Part shown: one piece after another, positions 25,232 through 35,400 of the stretch
Numbering within the stretch: the first letter of the stretch is position 1
Layout of the letters: the number at the start of each line of letters is the position of its first letter
Source: Luidia sarsii
Taxonomy: Eukaryota > Echinodermata > Asteroidea > Paxillosida > Luidiidae
NCBI GenBank assembly: GCA_949987565.1
Contig: OX465110.1
Coordinates: 19,652,773-19,716,772 of the forward strand
Length of the DNA: 64,000 nucleotides
Reading direction: 5' to 3'
Program-made: the position numbers and the translations under genes
The notes under the pieces: generated by a model
The model's database searches: none
The model's input: the letters and a program-made list of their open reading frames with translations, nothing else
What the model was told of the DNA's origin: nothing

Positions 25232-26180
25232 CTTGATCAAAAGTAGAGAACATCAGGCCAGAAAACGGAACGAATGGCCAAACATCTTAACAACAATCAA
25301 TGAATAGAACACCCATACTGAACTTTCATGACCTTAGGCACAGAATTTCCCCGCTTAAAGCTCTATGTGATAGTTACGGGATGAACCTCTATAGTGAACA
25401 TCCAGGGCACCATTATAATTTCTGCCATCAAAGTTTAACATACCATAGTAATACCTATGATTAAGACAGAGCAAATATTACCTACTAGAGTATATGCTAT
25501 AAAAATGGAAATAGAAATTGCATGCAAGGTCCATAAGCATCAAGCTAACGAGACATCCCCTATTCATAGGAAAATTGTCAAGTTATTAAAAAATTGTTTT
25601 TCACATGGAGAAAAGTCATCGGAAAGTAATTTTGCTGCAATTAGAGTACTTGTATCAGGGAGCCTTTGCTATGGGGAAAATTGAAAAGATGAACAAAGAT
25701 ATGTATGTACATCATGTCATTTAACCATTATGGAGCAGGACATGTATATACAAACCTAGTAGTAGGCACAATGAGAGACATCTTAGACATCGATGAGTGT
25801 GCAGGACATGTAAGGTAACCCATTTACTAATGTACGTATCGACCACTTGTTTATTCTTATTAATCCAGTGTTCTTTAAGTAAGTTTTGTACAATTTCGTT
25901 TCCAACTTCTGCCAGGTCTGGAGGTTCCTCTTAATTCTTTTTTTCTACAATATTTCTGGGGCCTCATGAGCCTCTGTGCTCTTGCAACTTAGTGACAAAA
26001 CAAACGGTCCGAAAGGACGCCCCCTAGGGCTTAACATCGGGCACTAGTAATACACACGTGGCCTTCATGATTGTTGACGAGTAACCATGGATATTGCATA
26101 TTCTGTTTTGTTTGGTCTGTACAGCGTCAGTGATGTTTCCATAGTGATACAAACATCCTTAACGGCCAGGTGTCTGTTGC
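25232..26180. other. Non-repeat region upstream of the EGF-gene candidate
   Basis: Two short plus-strand frames overlap at ATGA: 25300-25459 (MNRTPILNF start, SEHPGHHYNFCHQS inside) and 25457-25684. They have no recognised family and may be chance or a decayed element. The rest shows no features apart from the upstream region of the TATA box. Confidence 0.4.
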
Positions 26181-26186
26181 CTTGGG

Positions 26187-26194
26187 TATAAAAA
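26187..26194 (+). promoter_or_regulatory. TATA box of the EGF-gene candidate
   Basis: TATAAAAA in the context GGGTATAAAAACAAG, about 115 bp upstream of the start codon at 26302. A start site near 26215-26220 would leave a ~85-nt 5'UTR. Based on motif and position only. Confidence 0.6.
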
Positions 26195-26301
26195 CAAGTG
26201 GGGTGGATTGAGAGAGTATTGCAAACTAGTCGGCGTCCTCAAGGAAGCAGACTGCTTTTCAAGAGTTGATACCTTGGACAAATTTCATAGTCTTGACACA
26301 A

Positions 26302-26416
26302 ATGTGGAAAGTCTCCTGGAAAATGGCTGCTAGGATGTGCATTTCCCCCAGACAACGAGGATTTCTTCAAATGCTGCTCTTCATAGCTCTCACCGTATTT
26401 GCATGTCGAGCTGCAG
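26302..26416 (+). CDS. Signal-peptide exon of the EGF-gene candidate
   Basis: Encodes MWKVSWKMAARM, then a basic stretch (PRQRG) and a hydrophobic core FLQMLLFIALTVFA, then CRAA. It leaves one base of a split codon at a consensus G|GTAAGT donor. The start at 26302 is the first ATG after the TATA box. Internal ATGs at 26323 and 26335 are alternatives. Confidence 0.68.
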
Positions 26417-29400
26417 GTAAGTGATTAAATTCTGTATTAAAATTAAAATCGATTGAAGCAAAATGTTCTCCAGACAAAAATATTGGTAATTCAGCCAAAC
26501 AAAGAATGGTATATTTATCGAATGAAAGGGTTGTATGGTATCCCCTACACAAATCTAGTGTGTATACAAATTGTACTTTTTTCAAAGCACAAAGCTTTGT
26601 CCGAGGAGCATTAGCTCGAAAAAGAGGACGATCGGCAGACGGTTGAGCATTCGTCATCTCTGTGTGAGAATGCTTGGCTCTCTGCCTGGTATTCAGCTCC
26701 TCCAGGACCGATTCTTCTGCGACTTAAACCATTTTTCATTCTTCTGCTGTCTGGTTGTTCTGTGTACCATTCTGCAAATGATGTACTGTCACCCAACCTG
26801 CCTTGCTGCTGTCAGCTATCTTAGTTGATGACCTTTTTCTCTATCTACTACTAATTGTTCAACTTTTTGAATGCTGCCGATAGTCTCCTGGATATTTCCC
26901 CTTTTTTAAAAGAGAAAGCTTGATTTTGTCCAGAGCAATCTCAAGTCCACCACAAAACTCAATTTCAGCTCTGTTTCCAGGTCTTGACAGCTTGATCTTA
27001 AAGTTGTTTCAAGCTAGTCTCGTCGCTACCAGCCTTGTGGTTTCCAATGGCTTCGACTTTTTGATTGAAGCATTCCTTAAACTTATCGAATCAAATTTCC
27101 GGATTTAATTCGTTTGACTATCATTTGATGTCATATCGGTTAAACACTTTATCGAAATACTTTATCGGAACTGGAAATGTTTGCACGATAGGGGCTGCGT
27201 TATTCGGCTTGAACTGGGTTTGCATGGTGAGAATAGCAGGATAAATAGGGTTGCGGTGACACCACGTAAATTCTCTTTTGTAAGTAAGGTTTGCGTACAT
27301 ACATTAAACTTGAATTTACAAGTCGCGTATAAGGAATGGAACTGAGCTATTGATTAGATGGTTAGTTTTATAGAAACTATCCTCAAGCTTTATGCACGAT
27401 CTAAGATTCATAATGTGGGTACTTTTAGATTTAGTGATCAAGTTATTAAACTTGCCAGAATTGAATGCTTTACAGGTAAACAGAGTGTATACATGGAGTC
27501 AATAGTATGTCCTAGTATGATGCGACACACTCTCTTTTGAATGGATTATAGGATGTGTCTTTGTGTTTGAGTAATCCTAGAGTTCCACAAGGGAGCAGCA
27601 TATTCTAAAACAGGTCTTATGTAACCCTTATGCCAAGAAAACTGTGACTGGACTGTAATTTGAACCCCAGACCTCTGATTTTGCGTACCAGCGCTCCACT
27701 GTGCTCCTCGAACAAGCGAAATACACCGCCAGAAATCAGCTTCCACCTATTTCCAAATGATAGAATCCTGCGGGAAAAGTGGATTAGGGCCTATGAAGAT
27801 CAGGCTAGATGAGGGAACCCTTTTCAAGGTAGATTTCTACTTTTAAACGACATATTTTCTAAGTTAGTTTCGTCATGTTCGTAAATGGAATCGTCCATGT
27901 TGAGTGTGTCGCGTGTTACTACACGTTAAGTAACACACGACACACTCAACATCGACAATTCCATTTTTACAAACATGACGAATATAACTTAGAAAATAAG
28001 TCGTTTAAAAGTAGAAATCTACCTTGAAAAGTGTTCCCTCATCTCGCCTGATTTTCATAATCCACTTTTCCCGCAGGATTCTATCCTTTGGATATAGGTG
28101 GAAGCTGATTTCTGGTGGTGTATTTCTCTTATTCGAGGAGCACAGTGGAACCGCGCAGTGTTCCGTCGACATCTTAGCCTTGACTAAGGCGTTGGTCGCC
28201 GATTTAGAAATCAAGTATCCGGCCTAGTAGTGCGAAATGCATCCACATTGATCCGCTCATAGCTTAAGCACACTCTGCACCAAACCCCGCCTGTAACTTG
28301 CGTGCGTATTATGTCGTGCGCGCGTCTTGTCTTGGTCCGTAAACCAACGCCTTATTGATAGAATCTGTAAAATTGCAGCAGCACTCATTACAGTAACGAG
28401 AGATGCGCCCACTGCGTAGACTGGCTACTATTGGTCCTTGCGGACGTGACGTACGTGGTCATGTTTAATAAGTGGATGCATTATGCATGATGTAACGGCT
28501 GGGCCAGGCTGGCTGGCAAGGGGATTGGTGTGGGGTGGGGGTCTATGGAATGGACCTTTTCCATGAAATATGCAAATTAGACCTTACGCATGCGCATTAC
28601 TAAATAATGGTTGGCAAACGAGTGCGCGTGGCATGCAGGTTTCGAAATACGCGCATAGGAGACACTGAATAGCCAATCACCGCACGCCAAACAGTTTAGT
28701 GAAGGAATGCGCGCACGCCCGTGGACAACTATGATTGGTTGGCATCCCGCTTGCCCACCAATTTAGTAAAGCGCATGCGCCAGCTCTTCTTTGCATATTG
28801 GAAAGGTACATTCCATATCTGCCGTCGCCCGTCTCCCGTCGCCCGTCGCCCGTCGCCCGTCGCCCGTCGCCCGTCGCCCGTCGCCCGTCTCCCGTCGCCC
28901 GTCGCCCGTCGCCCGTCGCCCGTCGCCCGTCGCCCGTCACCTGGCCCCTTTTCTTCTTCTTTTTTTGCTTCGATCATGTACCACTCAGCCGATACAGTCA
29001 TACACATTTCATGCTTCCCTCGGAATTTAATCTTGAAATTCACAAATACTATAAACAGCAAATTGTTTTTGTCATTTTCGTTGTGCATTCAACTGTTTAT
29101 GGAATGTTAGGGGGAATTACCACTTGCTTTAATTTTAAGAAATTATGACGTGTTTGTTTGTGTGGGTGTGTATGGCATGGTGGATAGACCAATGAGCAAA
29201 GGTAGTCCAGCATTATAATAAGGGTCTGACAAAGTAACGTTACGTCTGTAAAAGACTTCTGTGAGCCTACCTGCAACTCAGGTCATGTCTCATTTTAAGG
29301 AATCATACAGTGTAAGTAATTATACATGCAACACTCTTGTAAGTTGTATTTCCGTGGGGAGTAGGAGTATGATCTGCTGGGATATCATTGAAGGACATAG

Positions 29401-32400
29401 GTCACATGCCTTATAAGACAATCTACCATAGTGGATATTATTATCTCATACACGTTATTTTACTGATGTCAGTCTTTCAAAAAAAAAAGGATAGGGCCTA
29501 TACCTTCTTCCATTCGGAGCAACGCGCAACTGTAGCATCGAATGCACTATATCTTTTACCAGGCTACATGAGTGTCATCAGGCACTGCGGATTGAACGAA
29601 CAAGTATAATGAAAGGTGAAGGGTCAAAGTGAAAATAGCACTGCGCAAGCGTGAAAAAAGGGTGGGCGACGGGCGACGGGCGATGGGCGACGGGCGACGG
29701 GCGACGGGCGACGGGCGACGGGCGACGGGAGACGGGCGACGGGCGACGGGAGACGGGAGACGGGAGACGGGCGACGGGCGACGGGCGACGGGAGACAGGA
29801 GACGGGAGACGGGCGACGGGCGACGGGCGACGGGCGACGGGAGACGGGCGACGGGCGACGGGCAACGGGCGACGGGAGACGGGAGACGGGCGACGGGCGA
29901 CGGGCGACGGGCGACGGGCGACGGGCGACGGGCGACGGGCGACGGGCGACGGGAGACGGGCGACGGGCGACGGGCGACGGGCGACGGGAGACGGGCGACG
30001 GGAGACGGGAGACGGGAGACGGGCGACGGGCGACGGGCGACGGGCGACGGGAGACGGGCGACGGGAGACGGGAGACGGGCGACGGGCGACGGGAGACGGT
30101 GTATCTCTGAGCGACCCGTCTGCCAGCAATTGAAGAATTTCGAAAGAAATTATTTTCTCTGCTTTAGTGTTTGTTCCTCTGCCCACGGCGCTAGCTTTTG
30201 GAATTGCTGCACCTGATAGTTATTTATCAGCTAACATTTTCTATCCCTAGAATGTCTTCAGCTTTTAACTGGCAGTTTTTAATCATTGATTGAACGACTA
30301 ACTTTCCAACCAGTGTCACCACTTTTAGATTTGTTGATTTTTTTTAAAATCCAACATGCAAACTAATGCTTTGTTGTCTGTGTGTATGATGATATTTTCA
30401 TTAGCAAAAGAATCGCCACAAGCACAAACCGCGACAACTATTATGAACAGCTCTTTCAGCACAGTGCCTTCTGCATGTTACCCAATTTTCTGGCCACTTT
30501 CTGAAAACCAGCTTTTCGTTGAAAACTGCGCCCAAACCTAATGAACCCGAAGTATTCTGTGTGGAAGTGCAGAGTCTCATTGCGAACCATTCTTTGGATA
30601 ACAGAAAAGCTTTTCCGTTGCATTAGCTGAGGAATGTCAGCCATGCCACTAAGTACCTTTTGGCTTTTGAGTTACGGGCATGGCTGAGGAATGTCTGCCA
30701 TGCTGTAAGTCCCTTTTGGCTTGTGAGTTACGGGCATGGCTGAGGAATGTCTGCCATGCTGTAAGTCCCTTTTGGCTTGTGAGTTACGGGAATGGCTGAG
30801 GAATGTCTGCCATGCCCGTAAGTACCTTTTGGCTTGTGAGTTACGGGCATGGTTGAGGAATGTCTGCCATGCTGTAAGTCCCTTTTGGCTTGTGAGTTAC
30901 GGGAATGGCTGAGGAATGTCTGCCATGCTGTAAGTCCCTTTTGGCTTGTGAGTTACGGGCATGGCTGAGGAATGTCTGCCATGCCCGTAAGTACCTTTTG
31001 GCTTGTGAGTTACGGGCATGGTTGAGGAATGTCTGCCATGCTGTAAGTCCCTTTTGGCTTGTGAGTTACGGGAATGGCTGAGGAATGTCTGCCATTCCCG
31101 TAAGTACCTTTTGGCTTGTGAGTTACGGGCATGGACGAGGAATGTCTGCCATGCTGTAAGTCCCTTTTGGCTTGTGAGTTACGGGAATGGCTGAGGAATG
31201 TCTGCCATTCCCGTAAGTACCTTTTGGCTTGTGAGTTACGGGCATGGACGAGGAATGTCTGCCATTCCCGTAAGTACCTTTTGGCATGTGAGTTACGGGC
31301 ATGGACGAGGAATGTCTGCCATGCCCGTAAGTCCCTTTTGGCTTGTGAGTTACGGGCATGGTTGAGGAATGTCTGCCATGCCCGTAAGTACCTTTTGGCT
31401 TGTGAGTTACGGGCATGGCTGAGGAATGTCTGCCATGCCCGTAAGTACCTTTTGGCTTGTGAGTTACGGGCATGGCTGAGGAATGTCTGCCATGCTGTAA
31501 GTCCCTTCAGGCTTGTGAGTTACGGGAATGGCTGAGGAATGTCTGCCATGCCCGTAAGTACCTTTTGGCTTGTGAGTTACGGGCATGGCTGAGGAATGTC
31601 TGCCATGCCCGTAAGTCCCTTTTGGCTTGTGAGTTACGGGCATGGCTGAGGAATGTCTGCCATGCTGTAAGTCCCTTTTGGCTTGTGAGTTACGGGCATG
31701 GCCGAGGAATGTCTGCCATGCTGTAAGTCCCTTTTGGCTTGTGAGTTACGGGCATGGCTGAGGAATGTCTGCCATGCTGTAAGTCCCTTTTGGCTTGTGA
31801 GTTACGGGAATGGCTGAGGAATGTCTGCCATGCCCGTAAGTCCCTTTTGGCTTGTGAGTTACGGGCATGGCTGAGGAATGTCTGCCATGCCCGTAAGTCC
31901 ATTTTGGCTTGTGAGTTACGGGCATGGCTCAGGAATAAATTTAAACCAAAGCATAATTTAAAAAAATACTGGTACTTTAAAAATTAATTTACATATTTTT
32001 GAATAAAGAAATCGAAATGATTCATGCAGTCTTCACCGAGAAGGATCACACATGCACGTTCATGGGATAATAAGTAAACATTCACGTAGGAACCGAAACG
32101 AAAATAATGCGGAAATTCTTGAAGCTGTCATTCACGTGTTGCCACCGCTGGTCGATGTGGAATATAGAGAAGGAACAACATGTTCTTTCAGTATCCTTTC
32201 TCGGCTTCGAGGCGGTGAGTTTGGCCTGCAAGTCCTCTTCCCAATCCTCCCCGGTGAAGCATAGAGGTGAAGTGATCGCTACAGTACACATCACATTCAC
32301 ACCCTTTCCATTTCTATTGAGTATTGGTAGCCGATTTTGAGAAATGTCTCCACTTTTATGGCCGCAGCCCATTTTCTAAGTAACTAAGGTTTCTTGTCCT

Positions 32401-35400
32401 TGTTGGGAAATGCATGGAAAGTGTTTTCCAGCTTTTTCCCGATGGCATTTTTGCAGCCAAAAGCCTGGCAGTACACCATCGTTTAGCTCGCGAGTGTACT
32501 CAAACTGCACGCAGTAAGGGCACATCCGGGCACCTCGATACTCATAGTCATATGGCAGTTATCCGTCCGACACGTCACATTCCCACAATCAGCGGAAGCT
32601 TTTTCGAAAAGATGGCTACGTATACGGTAACGCGAACTCGACTAACTTTCTCTCTTTATGAGAATCGTACGTGAGTGACTCAAAGGTAATTGTAAGTTGT
32701 TTTTAACACCCAATCAGATAAGCTAGCTTTATTTCTTGGGTTGCATTTCCCTTTAAGATTTAAGTCGCCACAAAAACGCGAGACTCGGAAGAACCACTTT
32801 GCACACAAAGCTAAGAAACCCAATTACAGACTGTAATTCGTGTAACCTTATACTTATTTTGCTTATAGCACTTCTTCAACCAGCATTCTTGCTTTGTCCA
32901 ATTTTGTCAACTGGTAGCCTGGCGGTCAGTTCGCGCGTGTCAAGTTCTATTCCAGCAAAAATAATGTAATGCCTATTGAGGGCTCTTTCATTTTTTTTTT
33001 CGGATCTCGGAGGAATATCCAGCTCCTTACATAAATGTTGGGATCTGTCAAGGTTTCTTTGGCCCTGTTGCATTCAAGTCGAAATAATCAGGAAATCGTC
33101 CAGAATATGAACCACACCTATTCGCTATTCATTCCATTGTAATGATATATGCTTCAAAGATTGCACAAGCTTGACCGACAACCCATGGGTTATGTTCAAT
33201 CATAATAGAACGCACCTTCCCTTTTGAGACCAGGTAGTAATCATCTGGATGTACGGGTATAATCTTGAATGCGGATTAAATGTCTACCCTTGATAACGTG
33301 CAACCAGATCCTAATTTATTCATGGCCATGATTGCGTCATCATCATTTGTAGCGTACTGGAGGATAGCATACAAATCAGGGATTTCGCCATTGACCAACC
33401 CATTATTGCAAGGGGTACAATATATGTTCTCCTTTGTTTTTGAGGAATTATTCCAATTGGACTGACCCAACATTTAAAAAAAGGAAAAGCCCCCCATGGT
33501 CCAGATTTTTCATTATTTTGTTTCACGACATTCAGTTTTTCAGAAACTATGATTGGGGTCTTACTGACGCTTTAATCAATACACAATTACAGCCAAGTCG
33601 TAAATAGTTGCCGTGTAGCCTGTCGCCTGGCGAGCGTCGGCTAGTTTAACTCTTGTGAACTCTCCGTTGAACTCTTGTGACTTACCCGGGGTGAAAAAGC
33701 AGAGGTCAAACTCAACGAGCAAAAAAACTCTGGAGAACCTTGTGGCGCGCCACGTTAATCTAAATCTTTATAATTATACCCCATGACCTCTATCTTCATG
33801 ATCATACCTCATGACTTTTCCTTTCCCAATCATTTTGGCCAGGGGGTATCCCAGTCTTTAATTAGATATAATGAAATGGTCCGTAACTTAACCGACCTCA
33901 ACCTGGTGGACGCAGGCTAGAATGGCCACACTACTGCCACACCCCTATAAAACGCCCCACACCCCTTGGGCATTCCATTCACATTAGGCCCATTCTTATC
34001 ATGACCACTCAAGCGTCAAGCTTGTGGGTACCGTACAAACAAAATATTTCCTGCTAAACTTCGTACCGCAGGAAAGTCAAATGTTGTTTTCCTGCAATAC
34101 TCGGCGTGATCGCTTTGCGTTGCAGAAATCAAATGCCGACTACTCGCCTCTCGGTTTTCCTGTAGTACTAGTTATGGTCGCTTTCTAATCGACTACTGTA
34201 CCGTCTTTTAGTAACATAAAGTTTATGCTCGCACCTTCCACCGCTTCCTTCCCTTAATAAATCTCGGCAACCATTCCATAAATATCATTAAGCGTTGCTT
34301 AATTCGCCGTTACCATTCTTTTGTTGTTTGCAAGTCAGCTTTTGTAGTATAGCTATAAAGACAGTTTTGTGTCATAGCCCTAGTCAGTATATTTCGTATC
34401 TTCTTTTATTTCTTCTTCTCATTACAAAATGGTTATAAGCTTTTTGCTTACAAACTAAAATATTTTTCATAGGAGAAGAAAAACAAAAGCCAAAGAGAAA
34501 AACGTTAAACAAATAATGAAAATCTGACTTGGAACTTTTTGAACAATTTAACAAATGGCAAAGAAAATGTTGACTGGACCGGTTTTTAAACCATAGACCT
34601 CTGCTTTTGCGTACCACTGTGGCAGCATTCTTACCATCTGAGCTACCAAGCCCTTAGATGATGCTCTCCAAATAGTCAACTAGTTTTATCCGTGACTGGG
34701 ATGCCAGTCGTATATCCCTAAGGATCACACTCCTGCTTTCATTTAGATGCAAAAAACCAATGGTTGTAAACCTGGCTACAGCAGCTCAGGGATCCACAAA
34801 GTGGATGTCACTTTTTCAATTTAAGTTAAACAAATCGATGAAATACCGAGTGGGGGCTTTTGAAACAAATTAAACGTGAGAAATTCAAATAGAAATAGCA
34901 ATTAATTAAATATCCAAAATTAGGAGGGCGTAACGTTTCGATCCTTGCCGGATATTTCTCAAAGCTCCAAGGTTAGGAATCAGACCCTCTTTTCATATCT
35001 TGCGTCCGAGTAAAAACAATTCTGCCTTTGAGAAAAATCATACTAGGATCGAAACGTCAGGTCCTCTTAATTTTGGATATTTGCATTTTGTTCATTTTAG
35101 TCAGCATTCGGAAAGTTTTTGCATATTGCTCTAGAGTTAATTAGAATCTTAATCCTGGGGTTGATCTTTTAATTATTAAATCCAAATCTAACCAGTTGTG
35201 AAAAAGATGTATGGAATGGAAAGACGGATGGCCTTGTTTCTAAACTATCAACCTGGCAGGCAAACCACTGCATTATTGTATCAGTATAATGTGAGTTATT
35301 TGTGTCCGACCGATGTAATGTATCTTTTACTCCTTTATACTTCTATTCAGATGATTGCAACCCGATGTCTTTCTTCAGGACTGAAGAGGGTGTATTTGGT

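Noticed and set aside
29578..30216. Arg/Gly/Pro-rich frames around the 7-bp array
   Set aside because: A 7-bp period cycles through all frames, so long open frames are expected; composition is entirely repeat-driven.
30625..31935. CRISPR-like array
   Set aside because: Repeats are contiguous with no unique spacers, and the DNA is eukaryotic.
35191..35399. Extra exon of the EGF gene
   Set aside because: Possible donors leave phase 0, while the EGF exon needs phase 1; joining would put a stop codon at once.
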